Below, piece after piece: positions 50,501 through 63,514 of a DNA stretch of 64,000 bases. Origin of the DNA: Chromobotia macracanthus (Eukaryota; Chordata; Actinopteri; Cypriniformes; Botiidae). A model generated the notes under the pieces. It had not been told where the DNA came from and searched no databases. It worked only from the letters and a program-made list of their open reading frames with translations. The DNA lies in assembly GCA_036877525.1 (NCBI GenBank), contig JAZGTH010000007.1:7935501-7999500 (forward strand), given 5' to 3'. A program made the position numbers and the translations under genes. Position 1 is the stretch's first letter. The number at the start of each line of letters is the position of its first letter.

Positions 50501-51912
50501 TCTGAGCTGCCACTACTGGCTTAAACAGCTCATTCAACTCAGACAGCTCCTTCTTTTTATCATCCTTCTTTTTGTTCTTTTCACTTTCAGCAACAGCGAT
50601 CTACAATGAAACAAACAAAATGCATTGAAGAGATCTGGGTCACTGGCATGGGAATTTATACTTCAGATTTAATGCTGCAATCAGTAACTTTTTTGTTGGT
50701 TAAAAATCAGCAAAAACTGTTATTAAGCAAGTACATAACAGACTAAAAACAATGACTTATAGTTTGAGCTGTTGGGTACGATTTCACAGGAAATGCCAGT
50801 TTGACTTTCAGGCAAAAGTTACGAATTGCAGCTTTAAACAATGAACCCAATGCTATGACTCTTACCTGGCGTGCATTCTGCTGTCCATACTTGACTTGCT
50901 GTGTGACAGCTTTGATGAACTTTTGTTGTTTAGCTCCCTTTTTGTTTTTCAGACCAAAGGTTTTATCCTAGAGAAAACGACATGTGGAATGACTGTAAAA
51001 ATGATTACAGGACAATGTTATCATGAGACTATTTGAACCCATTAAAACACACAAGTTGCATAACCTATAACACAGAATACATAACACAATAACATCACAC
51101 TCACAACTAGGTCCAAAATCCCCTCTGTTACAACATTAAATGTCAATGTCATTTAAAGCAAACGTGTTTAAAGATGCTAAGAGGTTCTGTGATGTGAGAA
51201 AACCTTTGCAAAATGAAAGGATGTCTTAAAAACCATTTGGGGCTCTTTATAAGCTCACAGTCCATTCAAACATCTTACGTCTAAGACAAACATTTATTCA
51301 ATCTATATAAAGCAGACAAAGTATTTACTTCTAAGCCACTAACAAACGATATTTCCATCATCAAAACGTAAATTTACCTAAAATGAATAAACAACCAAGG
51401 AACAACATAAAGGGAAAAGAAAATTTTCTGGTCACTATGACCAGAATGGTGTCTCTCAAATCTAATAAGCTGCCTATCTGGACATTAAATTTGGGCACAG
51501 TCCTCAAAAGTCACAGTCAAAATACGGATCCGACCCTTTGCTGGACAAAAATGTTGTCTAGCTGGGCAGTTCATTGGGTTTTAAGACACAGGCTGAATGG
51601 TAACTCATTTCAGTTGTTTCCTCTTTAAACGATATCACGTTGACAATAATAGCTTGACAGCTTTGTCTAGCCTTATCTAGCAATACATAACTCAATATCT
51701 AGCCATTCCGTTCAATTAAAAAAACTGAAACGTCAAAACGAACAGCATTAGATGCCGAAATGTGTCAGTAAGTGAATCAGAGCACAAGGCCCAGAGCCCA
51801 GCATGCCGGATGTGTGCTAAAACTCATCTAATCTTACCTCAATAATCTTCTCTTTCTTTTTCTCTTGGGTTTTCTTACTGCCTGCAGCTGGAGCTGGCTT
51901 TTTCGGAGGCAT
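47559..51912 (-). CDS. zc3h15: Zinc finger CCCH-type protein 15 (DFRP1)
   Basis: Ten exons at 51838-51912, 50866-50967, 50489-50600, 50074-50226, 49890-49981, 49535-49720, 49296-49442, 48904-49023, 48384-48516 and 47559-47743 give 434 codons (human 426). ZC3H15/DFRP1 binds and stabilises the GTPase DRG1 and associates with translating ribosomes in the cytoplasm. The start MPPKKPAPAAGSKKTQEKKK is Lys-rich and agrees with human. CCCH finger 1 is C105-x7-C113-x5-C119-x3-H123 (CAFFKQGQC, CKFSH). Finger 2 is C180, C198, C205, H209 (CKYFLDAIENNKYGWFWVC, CMYRH). The DRG-binding region follows, including LEEVVNKKHGEAEKKK before finger 2 and ISLEDLIE after it. The acidic C-terminus has FEFRPELVNDDDEEADDTKY and VDENLFTGEDLDELEEE. 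The part encoded by exon 9 differs most from human. All junctions are GT/AG in phase. It lies 3.5 kb upstream of itgav on the same strand, as in human. Confidence 0.97.
50668..50838. mobile_element. MITE, TAACTTTT family
   Basis: Left end TGCTGCAATCAGTAACTTTT; the right end is its near-exact inverse (AAAAGTTACGAATTGCAGC). About 170 bp, in zc3h15 intron 2. A half copy lies at 42448. Confidence 0.7.
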
Positions 51913-51992
51913 ATCGTTTAAGACAGACCACTATTAAAGATAAATCCAGATGCCGATGCTGTATGTGATCACAGGCTAAGCACACGAGTAGC

Positions 51993-52012
51993 GGCAATGC
52001 ATTGTGGGAGTA
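51993..52012 (-). promoter_or_regulatory. ZNF143 (Staf)-type site in the zc3h15 promoter
   Basis: The minus strand reads TACTCCCACAATGCATTGCC, close to the Staf/ZNF143 consensus (CCCANAATGCAYYGC core). It lies 80-100 bases above the zc3h15 start codon. A TGACGTGA half-CRE is next to it at 52025-52032. Confidence 0.6.
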
Positions 52013-52085
52013 TTGGAGCGCGCATGACGTGAGCACACATATTGCATAACAGCGACATCTAGCGGGAGTTACTGGAAGTTGTTTT

Positions 52086-52920
52086 TTAATACATTTACAT
52101 TTAGTCATTTAGCAGACGCTTTTATCCAATGTGACTTACAAAAGGACGAGAGCATTGAACATTTTGCCTTGCGAGCCGACAAGCCAAGTCTACACAGCTA
52201 AATTTACAATGCAAATTTGATAGCCAGTAGCCACTGGATCATTTGCAGGGGTTTGGTGGCATTGGCTGGAAGGCCAGCCAGAAGAGCTTTGCAGTAGTCC
52301 AGCCTTGATATTACAAGTGCTTGGACTGGGAGCTGCGTTGCATGCTCAGACAGAAAGGGTCTGATTTTCCTGTTGTTGTAAAGCACATACCTGCAGGACC
52401 GAGAGATTGTTGCAACGTGTGGGGTGAATTTCAGCTGGTCATCAAACACCACTCCAAGGTTTCTAACGGACCGAGTGGGTGTAAGAATGGATGATCCAAG
52501 TTCAGCTGTGAAGTTGTGTTCTAATGATGGGTTGGTTGGTATTATCAGGAGTTCTGTCTTGCTGAGGTTGAGCTGGAGGTGCCATTTTTTCATCCAGGCT
52601 GAGATGTCTAGGAGGCAGGCGGAGATCCGTGCAGCAATGGTGGGGACGTCGGGCTGAAATAGATAATAAAGTTGTGTATCATCTGCGTTGCAGTGGTATG
52701 AGAAGCCATGTGCTTTAATGACTGCACCTAGAGAAGCTGTATATATTGAGAAGAGCAGAGGAGCAATGACTGATCCCTGTGGGACCCCTGTGAGCTGATG
52801 TGATATTGACTCCTCACCTCTCCGTGATACCTTGAAAGATTTGTCTGTGAGATATGAGCTGAACCAGTTGAGTGCCAGTCCAGAAATGCCAAGGTTGGAG
52901 AGTGAGGATAGCAGGATCTG
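52086..52920 (-). mobile_element. L2-type LINE fragment, inactive
   Basis: The minus strand encodes the C-terminal half of a non-LTR reverse transcriptase: GISGLALNWFSSYLTDKSF, LTGVPQGSVIAPLLFSIY, the catalytic-site region as CNADDTQLYY, then KKWHLQLNLSKTELLIIP, NLGVVFDDQLKFTPHV and SRLDYCKALLAGLPA. The usual YADD is NADD, so it could not polymerise. It starts abruptly at 52920 and loses its frame after LQMIQ. The 3' tail (GTCACATTGGATAAAAGCG, then TCTGCTAAATG) follows, with an internal deletion between. It lies about 170 bases above the zc3h15 start codon, in the same orientation. Confidence 0.85.
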
Positions 52921-53557
52921 GTTTATACATGTTTATAAATATTCTTTCCAAATTAATACATTTTTTTAGCATCCAGCTGCTCATGTTAATGACTATGCTT
53001 TTGTTTATGTTTTTATGTGGATTATACTGTCTTCAATTCAAGCACACATGTCTGCAGCTTGCAGAATGGGATTCTGCTCATCTTTGACATATTTGTGATG
53101 TAATGACATTAATTTATTTATGTTAAATAAGCCCTAGACCACAAGTTACCCAGTATTCATTTAAATATGGGAACACAGGGATTAAAACATATATACCTAA
53201 TTTAAGATCAGTGGGGAAACCCTAGGCCGAATTTGGTTAAAAGTAACTTTTTTTAACAATTTTAAATGTTAGGAGAAATAATTTAAAATTCCTTGATTAT
53301 AATTTATTCTTTATATAATATATTCTTTATATGTATATGTTCATTATTTATAAACAAGACCAAACAACAGATCCAAATGAAACAGACTGAGGTCTAAAGA
53401 CACTTATACACTATAAATATATATATATATATATATATAAATGTGTGTGCACTAACTTATTATAATCACTGACTTAATTATGGTGCTTGCATGATTCAAA
53501 GTAATGTCATTTATAGGATGGCAAGAGGTTTCTGTGAAATTAACTAGGAGATAAGCA

Positions 53558-53561
<4 letters not shown>

Positions 53562-53634
<73 letters not shown>
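53562..53634. repeat. (AT)n microsatellite
   Basis: About 36 TA units without interruption; a shorter (AT)n lies just before at 53418-53441. The Ile-Tyr repeat frame across it is an artefact. Confidence 0.95.
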
Positions 53635-53637
<3 letters not shown>

Positions 53638-55694
53638 GAAAAGGAAGGCCCCTTGAGCGATATCATTAGGAGCTGATTTGATTTATCAACATCACACCAA
53701 ATGTGTTCCCCTTGTCGATGTGAAGGATAGTGTCTAATCACAAATGGACACCCTGCTGTAAGTAGCAATCATTAACTCTGGCAGTTTATACAAGCGGCTG
53801 CCTTTTCTCCTGCTGCATACCAGATCCTCCCATCCACAGCAAATGGGTAAGGCAGTTGATGAGTCTTTTGTTAGTTAACTTTGCCTCAGGAGGCTTAGAA
53901 GAATATGTGGTGGATAAGAGAATAAGCACTAAATGTGCAAAATACCCATACACTTACATAAACAGGTTATACTGGAGGTGCTTAAGAAAGAAAAGCATTA
54001 GTTTTAAAGCATTTTTATTGTATCTTTATTTGTCCATTTTTAAAGTTTGTTGATTCCGTTTAATCAACAAGGAAGTACTGTGTTGTGCTAGGCAGTCCTT
54101 ATTGTACTGAATTGCATTATCATACCACTAATTCAGCAGACGGATGGTAGTCTGTTGCACACTTATTTCCGTGAGAAATCCAGCAGTAACCTTTTAATAT
54201 TTTATTATGCAGTATATTTTCATGTCCCCATCTTATGTCTATAGACATACAGATAGAAACACAGATTTAACAAAAATATATAGATATAATGTATAGATTT
54301 AATTTGAAATTTTAAAGCTAAAAAAGTATTAGTCAGTTTTTATAATATCACACTATTAATACTTTATTTCAAACAAAACATGTTTTCCTAATATTATAAT
54401 GTGTAATGTCTTTGACATCACAATACAATATATAAAACTAATATACATTATATGCTACTATATGCTCTTTATATTAGTATTATTAATGGGTTATATGAAT
54501 TATGTGGTCTTTTCTGAAGTTTTTTCTGAAAGTTTGATATTCAGAATAGTGATATCCACTAGGGGTCAGTCAGGCTCCTCAATCAGTACTATGCTTGGAT
54601 TAAACATTTTTTGTTTTAAATGCTTGTTTAAGGTCTCTGTAGATTCAGAGTTATTTTATTCGTTGCACAGTACCAGCATATCCAACGTACCCTAAAATGA
54701 CTTAAATAAAGAATATGAAGGTGAGATGAGCAGCTGCAACTTTAATGTTTTTATTGTTAAAACATTACACATTTATGTTCAAACGAAACATTATCAGCTA
54801 AAAAGGAAACCTAAGGCGTTTCAGAGGTGGAACAATTTGATTTTGGTTAAACAGCAATAAATGACTCATTAACAATAAGAATACAGTTAATAGCATTATT
54901 TTAAAAACTTGAGTTTTAAAATACTTTTTTGATTGATGTGTAAAGAAAGCCATGTACATTTCCCAGCCTTCCTCAATTACAACATTTTTTTTTTGTTGGG
55001 GAATAGTAAAGTGTCAAATGCTATTAGCTATCCGTCATACACCAATTGTTCAAATAACAAGTGTCAAATAAATCACAAAGTGAACAAACTTAAAATCAGA
55101 TAAATAAACAAACGCAATTTGATTGTTGCCTATTAGCATAAAGCTATAAACAGAATGAAATGGTTTGGCAATTCATTGGGTGGGGGTAATAAATACCAGA
55201 GAAAATCACTCATGCCGCCTTTATGGCACAGTAAATTATCCCAAGCCTTCTGCAATGTCCTCATGGCTCAGCGCAGTGCGCAATAACCCACCAAACCCTT
55301 TGCAATATTTATCAGCACACACACACTGCTGATGTAGCCTAGTGCACAGAAGCAGAATACAAAAGGAACAATGACATTCATTGCATGATTTAGGTTAAAT
55401 GATCATTTAAATGTTTGTTATTCAAATTTGTGTTTTAGCAGGAGACTAGAATTACCATGAGACTATGAATTAGCATAAATTTAGAAACTAATTTCAGCTA
55501 TTCATCAAGCACTAATATAAATTGTTTTTTTCCATGATTTGGCATAGTAATTTTCCATGATATGTTCACTTCCCATTCATATCATGTACAATGAGTCACC
55601 TGTTGATTCCACTGTTGAAAGATGACTCCCAGTACTATTCCTTGTACTTGTAAACATAGCTTTGTAGTTGTTGTTGGCTTAGACAAAATGTTAA

Positions 55695-55760
55695 TGCTCT
55701 GTCATTTGCAAGTTGCTTTGGATAAAAGCATCTGCTAAATGAATCCATGTAAAAGTAAAT
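55695..55760 (+). mobile_element. SINE/LINE 3' tail fragment
   Basis: Reads GCAAGTTGCTTTGGATAAAA then GCATCTGCTAAATGAATCC, the shared tail without a tRNA-like head. Confidence 0.6.
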
Positions 55761-58700
55761 GAAAGAAACATCATTGAAGACTTCTTACATTAAAGATTCT
55801 TCACTCAGATAATATCCTCTAAATCTAACCCACACATAAACCTGACATTATTTAAAGTAAAACATGATTTGTATGATTTTAAGCCTTTTTTATTTGTCGG
55901 GACCACCTAAAATGTCCTCACATTTATGTTTTTCCCATACTGTATGGGTAAATATCCTGATCCAGGTATTTAGCATGCTCTTTACTAAATTATTTATTTT
56001 TGTAATATGTTAGCCTTTTGCAGCAAGTAAACTCCATTTAAATTACTGTTAATACTTTTATAGTGTATGTAGCGTGGAACAGTGATGCCGAACCACCTGT
56101 TTTATTGTGCAATTTTATAGAAATGTCACCTACTTGCAGTTATTTCACTCCTGAAATTGAAGCTAATTTACATCCATAAATTTACATCCAAGTCCCTATT
56201 GAACATCCTCCACAGATTCTTAATATCTTGTCTTGTCATTCCTCCCAGAAACATTAAAGACGGTCTTTACAGATGTTATCATTATCCTGTCATCTTGTCA
56301 TGAAATGGTGGCAATGATTCATCTTTTTTGCACTTTCATGTACTATGTTGGCATTTAAATGATTTCTTAATAGAGGGTCTAGCACACAAGAAACAACCTA
56401 CTCTTTGTCCTCGTAGAGCCACAGTCTGTGACAGACAGGTGCAAACAAAGTTTTATCTAAGAAAATACAGAACAGTTTAACCTTGAAAGAACACCAGAAG
56501 TGCTTCCTGAACCAGAATACAGACAATTTTACTTTGTTATTGTTTGGGTTGACAAAATTGATCTAAGGAAAAATGGCCAATATTAAACATAACACCATGG
56601 TGCAACAAACAGAGCTAAAATCCTTTCTCTGGTTCCAAAATATGATGCTATGAAATGAAATCCTTATTTTTTTAATATTGAATAATAAATGAGCATAGTA
56701 ATTTATATAACAAAGAAATGGTAAACAATATTTGTTGTGATTAAAATCATGTAAATATAAAGGCAGTTAGAGGGGCCCTGTTATCATTAAGCACTTCAGC
56801 AAATGGTAAACCAATTTTTGTTTCAGTTTCCATTTTTGTTTCTTTAATCACTTTTGACACCTTTTCATTAAGTATTTTAAAAGAATTCCTGTATTATTCC
56901 GCTAGTGGTAAATGAACCATACACATTTTGGAGCAATAATGTTTGTACAGGCATATTTCACAAATTAATCTTCACTGTGATTGGAGCAGTCAATGTGGCC
57001 CACTTTACACATCCTTCTTAGCAAATCCATTAAAAGCCCTTTTATGAAAAACAATTTATTGCAGTGCGGGTATTTTTTAATACCCACCACCAAACCAATG
57101 TAGTAGTTTTTTACTATACTTGTTCAACAGTCACTGAAAATGGTTTAATACATCACCCTGAACAGAAATTCAACATATTAAAAACATATGTGATTGTTTC
57201 ATTCCACTGGCAGATGTTTAAAACTTAAAAACTTTTTTTTATCACAATGACCTTATGAATCAGGAAAATATAGTATTTGTCTTTATTCACAATAAAGCAG
57301 ATCTTTCACCAAAGAAAAAATAATGTCTAACAATTCTATGACATTTGTGTTATTAGCTGTGTATTGAAGTCACATCCATAGTAGATCTGCATGACAGCAT
57401 GAAAGACTTTTTCAAGAATGGTAATGGTAAAAAAAGGAATATAAAAGGGAATGGTAAGTATGCACTTAATCTCAGCGTCCACTTCATAACAGCATGCTCC
57501 GTGTCTCCACCACCTCTCTGTCTTGGAGAGCTCTTTTTGGCTAAGGCTAATTAGGGCTCCCTGCTGTGTATCTCTGTGGCCTTGCAGCCGTGTCACTGCC
57601 CAGTCGAGTGTGGCTGTGAGGGAGTGTAGGAGGATAGACGTAGCACAGCCCCTAATATCTGAATCACTCAGGTCTAATTTTCCCGATGCTCAGAGATTCT
57701 AAGACTCCTCTTTGCCATCAGATGAGTTGTGCCACCACTAAATCTATAAGAGCGTGTCCGGTGAATACAATTAATGAATCTTTGTTTTCTTAGAAAAAGA
57801 CAAAATTTATGAGTGGATGGCTAGATCACTAGAATCTAAATAATGGACAGCAACCTTACAAAACCTTATTTGCTATCAGTTTAATCTAGTGTTGAATACA
57901 GCCATAGCCATCTACTGGAAGAATACTGTATCTGAATGTCCAATTACTGTATTTAAATGCCCAATAAACAACATTTACACTTTTTGTATTGTTAAGTCCA
58001 CACAACAGAATCATTAGCAAACACAACATGGCTACCTTGGGAAAGGGGCCTTGTTAGTTTGCCCAAATCGTTATGTGGGGTTTAAACAATATTTGTAACA
58101 AAACCCATATTATAAATCAATATAAGCTAGATGTTTATAAAAATATGTTTGCATATGTTGAACCTCCGTCATTAATCTTTAGGAAACACAAATTATTCCA
58201 ATCATGTCTGACAAAATTAAGTTTGTGTGTTTTTATGGGCAAGCATTGTGTAACAGCCAGGTTTGGAGGGCATTGAAATTGCTTTTGTCCAATTTCGGAA
58301 TAAACAAAATTGCATGTGATCACACTCACTGTTCTTCATACTTAAAACGTGCAGTTTACTGAACACAGATGCAGAATGGGAACTCAGAGGGCTGTGATAG
58401 CAGTGTTCATGCTCCCTGTGATCCACAAACTATCACTCTATCTTTGAATGTAATGGGATATTTAATAACAACCGATCCCCCCACAGGCCGCCAATCACGC
58501 TCATCATTTGATTTTAAAATGTTTGCAGTAACCTGTGGCCCAGAGGAGTAAACATGTTCGCAGGGAGTGTGGATGCAAAGCTGCAATGTCATTATCTTAA
58601 TGGAATTCCTCAGAGGGGTAAAGGGGAAGCCTGCAAAAATAAATAGCTGCTAGTCATATATCAGTCAGGGAGACTAAAAGCATATAATCCAAAAAACGGT

Positions 58701-59317
58701 AAAAACCCAATAGTGGTTTGACGACGGGTGAGAGAAAACATGGGCGAGGCAGACAACACTGCTTATAGTTTACCTAGAGCTGAAGTGTTGTTTTGTTGTG
58801 AAATGTGCTGGACCGGAACCACAGAGAGATGTTGGTGTTTCGTGGCAGGAGATGTGAACGGCAGCCGTTCTGCTTTATCAGACATGAATCAGTTATTTCT
58901 CTCACAAATGCTTAATGGAGTTTACAAGTCTGAGTCCCCAGGGTATGACAGATGTGTAGAACGCACCACCCGCTCTTCTGCCTGAATCACTAACTAAATC
59001 TTGTGCTGGTAATATTTTGCAGCCACATGGCTCTCAGCTTGAACACGCTCAGATGGAAAGATCATCAGTTACGTTGATGCTAAAAGGCTGTGTTCCTCAG
59101 AATGTGTCCTAACATATTATTACAGCCCATAACTAAGTTTATGTGCACACATTTGTGTGTGTTAATAGAGTGACAGCCCTTTTAATCGGCCCACAGAGAG
59201 CATGCTCTCATTACCAGCTCACTTGATATCTTTGCTGAGTCTTCTGCTGGGACATTCATATCCTTCTGCTCTAGACCCAAGCTGCAATCTGTTTTTGCCA
59301 TTACCAGCTTCCACACT

Positions 59318-59732
59318 TAAAGGGAAAGTTCACACAAAATGATTTTTACTCATCCTCATGACTGTCCAAACCTGTGTGACTTTCCTACTACCAAAAAAGA
59401 ATTTATGAAGAATATCAGAGAAGCTCTTTTCCGATGTGAAGTTGTTTCAATTCACAATTCACTAAATCTAAATCTTACCCTTCACTGAGTTGATGACAGC
59501 TGGATTGTGACTGGATTCAGTGAGTTGGATGAATTCGACCTGTTTTACAAGGCTAGACTCAATGATTCGTTCACTTTTTGCTTTTATTATATGGTAAATT
59601 TACCATATACTTGTTTGCTTTTATTATATGGTTATATGGTTATATTCTTCTAAAATTCACTTTTGTGTTCACAACAAAATGAGACTGAGTAAATTATGAC
59701 AATTTTATTTTTTGGTTGAACTATTCCTTTAA
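59318..59732. mobile_element. MITE, GTTCACC family, full length
   Basis: Begins TTAAAGGGAAAGTTCAC and ends with the inverse GTTGAACTATTCCTTTAA, giving terminal inverted repeats of about 17 bp with few mismatches. Length 415 bp. The interior contains a 22-bp perfect palindrome (TATATGGTAAA and its inverse, near 59588-59610) and a short duplication of CTTTTATTATATGG. Confidence 0.75.
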
Positions 59733-60264
59733 TGAAACAAACATGCTGATCACAAGTCCGGCACCTTCTAGGGATTTACATACACCAGAGGAGACACACA
59801 CACACATGCGCGCAGAGCCTTCAGTTTATTACGGCTGGCTTGTTCATGCATAGTGGTTACCAATTACTTTCAGTGGGAACAGAATCCTCTTTATGTGTCT
59901 GTGTGTCTTTTTCAGAACATCAGACAATCAGAGATAAATGGATGGAATGAAATTTAAATGAACGGCCTTACGCAGCAGAGGAAAAACAGGGTGAGATACT
60001 GCAGCTGCTGAAAACACATGAGCCAACAGAAGAACTGATTCGCTTAGGGTAATTTATTTCAATGCAAGATAAATAGAGATCATAAAGAACAAAACAAAAA
60101 TAAAATGCAAGTTTCAGTATGTGTTTAACTATGCTGGTAACTGCCTTTAAATTTAAAGGATGTTCTGGGTCTGTCAACAGTGTATTTGATATACTACTCT
60201 AATGTTATTAAAATGAAAATGTACACTGAAATATAGTCACAAAACTGTAGAGTCAGGCCTTGAG

Positions 60265-60428
60265 TGTTCCTGTAGCTCAGTTGGTAGTGCATTATGTTAG
60301 CAGTGCAAAGGTCATGGGTTTGCATCCCAGAAAACACATTTACTAATAAATAATGAATGTACTGTATGGATGAATGCACTGTAAGTTGATTTGGATGAAA
60401 GTGTCTTTCAAATGCATATATGTAATGT
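60265..60428 (+). mobile_element. tRNA-derived SINE copy, best preserved
   Basis: A-box TAGCTCAGTTGGTAGTGC at 60273-60290, B-box GGTTTGCATCC at 60317-60327, then an unrelated body and the tail ACTGTAAGTTGATTTGGATG, GTCTTTCAAATGC. It resembles a tRNA only in the first ~70 bases. Confidence 0.8.
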
Positions 60429-60879
60429 TAAACAGATGTCAACAATAGACTAGTATAAATGAACTGTTTACAAACTGTGTGTGCAGTTATTTTCAATTGC
60501 TTTCATGGCCTCGTACAGTGTTCAACAAAATGTGCCAGGATATGAGAAAGAGACGTGTTAAGTTATGTTTGCAAAGATTACTGTACAGCTAATCGGTAGG
60601 ACAGGCCTACCAGAGATGATCTTGACAGAGCTTGTATTGAATGTCCCCATTAAAAATAACACTAAAGCATCTGGTAACAGTAAAGAAAAATATCCACACT
60701 ATTTCTAACACTCTCCATGTACCACATTTAAGAGGCAGCGATTCACAACAAATGCACTAGTTAGCAGACATAATAATTATAAATAGAGGTTACACTACTG
60801 TACCTGTGTGCGTAAAGCTGTCGTTTATGTGCGTGGATGTGCCTGTCAGCTCTTTGGTTGCAAATCTGTCTAATGAAGA

Positions 60880-61190
60880 CCTGCCAAGGCAAGGTAGTTA
60901 CTCACACCCAGCCACCCCGGATGCCCCATAGTCACCCGTGTCACCCGGCTCATGTGCCGCGATCCCACGCTGTCTGTAGCGGCAGGTTCGCAAGGGTAGG
61001 AGGGGTGGTAGCTCTGCCACAGCATCTCTATTTCTGCTTGCTGAGCATATTCAGATAGACAGGCGTCTCCGGAGTGGGCCAAGAAGCAGATGGCTGGGGA
61101 CCCAATCTCCCATCAGCGTGAAAACGGGAGTGCTTCTGCTAGTCCTCCAGAGCTTCATCAGCCACCCTGTCACACACACACACCTCTCCT
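60880..61190. other. GC-richer island, possible exon or element
   Basis: Stands out from AT-rich surroundings. On the minus strand an open stretch ends at GGCTGG followed by GTGTGAGT, which could be a splice donor near 60912. The translated frames match nothing I recognise. It could be a non-coding RNA exon, a conserved element or chance. Confidence 0.25.
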
Positions 61191-63514
61191 CCTCCACACC
61201 TTTTAATTTGTTGTTTTAAAGATCTGCCTGAGGATATTTAGAGGCTTATTGATGTTCCTCCTCCCTGTGGCGATACAGCAGAGTTGTTAACAGGTGTTTC
61301 AGACATCCCTCTGTTAGAGCTCTGCTTGATTGGATGTGGAAATGCAGATTTCCGTAATGTGTACTGTAGTACAAGAATAAAAGAACAAAGCTAAAAATAA
61401 CTGCAACAGAGATTTATTTTTTATTTCTTTTCAGTTTTACGGCTTATTCTGCAATAGCAACATGCACAGAGTTAAGACATTGCTTTGTAAACCATATGCA
61501 CCAAATACAAATCCTGGCACTGGATCTTGTATAGATTAATATAATTGTGACAACCATGCCCTTCAACCACAATAAACCTGCCACAATGGGAAAAACGCAC
61601 AGCAGCATACATGCTTCAGATTAATGGAAATATGGTTTCATAATTCACCTGAGAGGGCTGATGGAAGGTATGTTCCTTTTAATTTATTTACTTACACAGA
61701 ATGCTAGCTGCAGGCCATGGCTTGGAAAGGATCTCAGTAAAACATAAAACTGAGAAAAGCAGAATGTCAATAAAATAGAATGAAATAGAACGAGCCCTTA
61801 CAACAAAGTTTACCATGGAAACAGTTTTTTTTTCTTGCCAAAATACCATAGTTACTGGAGCTCCTATTTTCAGAATGTTTTTCTGAAAACTGTAACCACT
61901 GAAATGTTTCAGTAATAGCTTGAAACTGTAGTAACGTGTTTGATGATAATTTTTCATAACGGTATATCGCCCAGTTTAGACCAAAATGTTGAAATAAAAA
62001 AGACACCTGACATTTACTCAGTAATTTAGAACACTATTATAACAATACATGATGAATATTATGACAAAAATGATTGTGCAACAAAAGCAGTGATATGATT
62101 GCATGCGACATATCAAGGTTGTGTTGTGTTGCATTTGTCAGTGGACCAAAATACTTCACCTTTATTCTCTCATAGTATCAGTGTGCCAAACTGATTCATA
62201 ATGCATTTGTTTTGTTCTAGATGCAAAAATAAACCTTTGTTTGTTACATTAAAAATGTGCTAAGTTATATTTAATTCAGGGCAGATCGAAAAGAACCAGT
62301 CCATTATTTTCAAATGGTGCTTTTACACCAAAATCATCATTGCACCACATGTCACGTTTTGTCCATTATTCACATGTACACTCATTCAAATGGTTGGCAA
62401 GTGTTCTACACTGACAAAAAGATTCAGCCACGTAGTCCTCATCCATCCATGCTGGAACTTCCTGTCAGTTGTAGCATATGCCCTTATCACTCATGATGTT
62501 ATTTATTTGTGCGATTTCCAGCAGTCCTTCCCAGAACTCCTCTAAACAAGCCTGGCTTGTCCTAGTTCAGTCAACATCATCTTTCAGTGGGGAATACATT
62601 TAAATATCAAAACAGAAACTGTGTGACATGCTCTTCTTCTGCCAGTGGATTAAACTTCAGAACTCTTCAGTTGGACTTGGCGCAGGAAGTTTTCATCATT
62701 TAATGTCGGGGCTGCAGAAATGCTGATGAGGTGCATGCAGTGTGGCTGAACAAATTAACCTTTAGCTGCTGGTGTGAGATTTGGAGAAGATGTGCAATTA
62801 CATCACCAGAGCTGCTTGGAGATAACACTAAATAACTTCTTTGTTAAATCCTGGAACAATTACAGTAAGGAAAATAACAAGCTAAACAGAATGACTTCTG
62901 TTGGTCCTTGAACAATATTTCTGCAGAATACCAGAATACCGAAACTCCAATGCTACCACTAAACCAAACTCTAAAATCTGATTAGTTGAAAAAACAAGAA
63001 TTTTAATATTTTGGCAAAATCATGGTAAACAGTTGGTGAGGTGTCAATGTAGCTTCAAGCTAAGCACACATGACAGTCAAGTGCCACTCCTTTTTAGGGG
63101 AATGACTGTAATATTATCAGCACAGTAAATTACATATTTGCATTTCATGAATGACCTCTATGACCTTTCAGTAAATTTTTGATTAATGATTTTAATAATT
63201 ATAGCTCAGTTAAAAATAATAAATGAAATCCTCTGCTTTTACACAAGCACTGTCTTTGAATCTGTCACAATAAGGCTTTATAGACTAATCCTTATCCTTT
63301 ACAACATGAACCATGTGATCCCAATTAGAATTTGCTAATTATCAGGATTAAGAAGTAAGGCATTGCGTCTGATGATAATCTCCAACCAGCCAGAAAAATA
63401 TTTTCATTTACAATAATTAATGCATAGGTCATGGAGTTAAATTAAGCTTTTAAGTTAAGTTGGAAAATATGTTCTGGCTAGATTAAAGTGAATCCAAATG
63501 GAAATACACAAAAG

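Noticed and set aside
53544..53768. 74-codon minus frame with Ile-Tyr repeats
   Set aside because: It is translation of an (AT)n microsatellite.
60265..60340. Possible tRNA gene (A- and B-boxes present)
   Set aside because: No proper cloverleaf and no anticodon stem; the sequence continues into a SINE body and tail.
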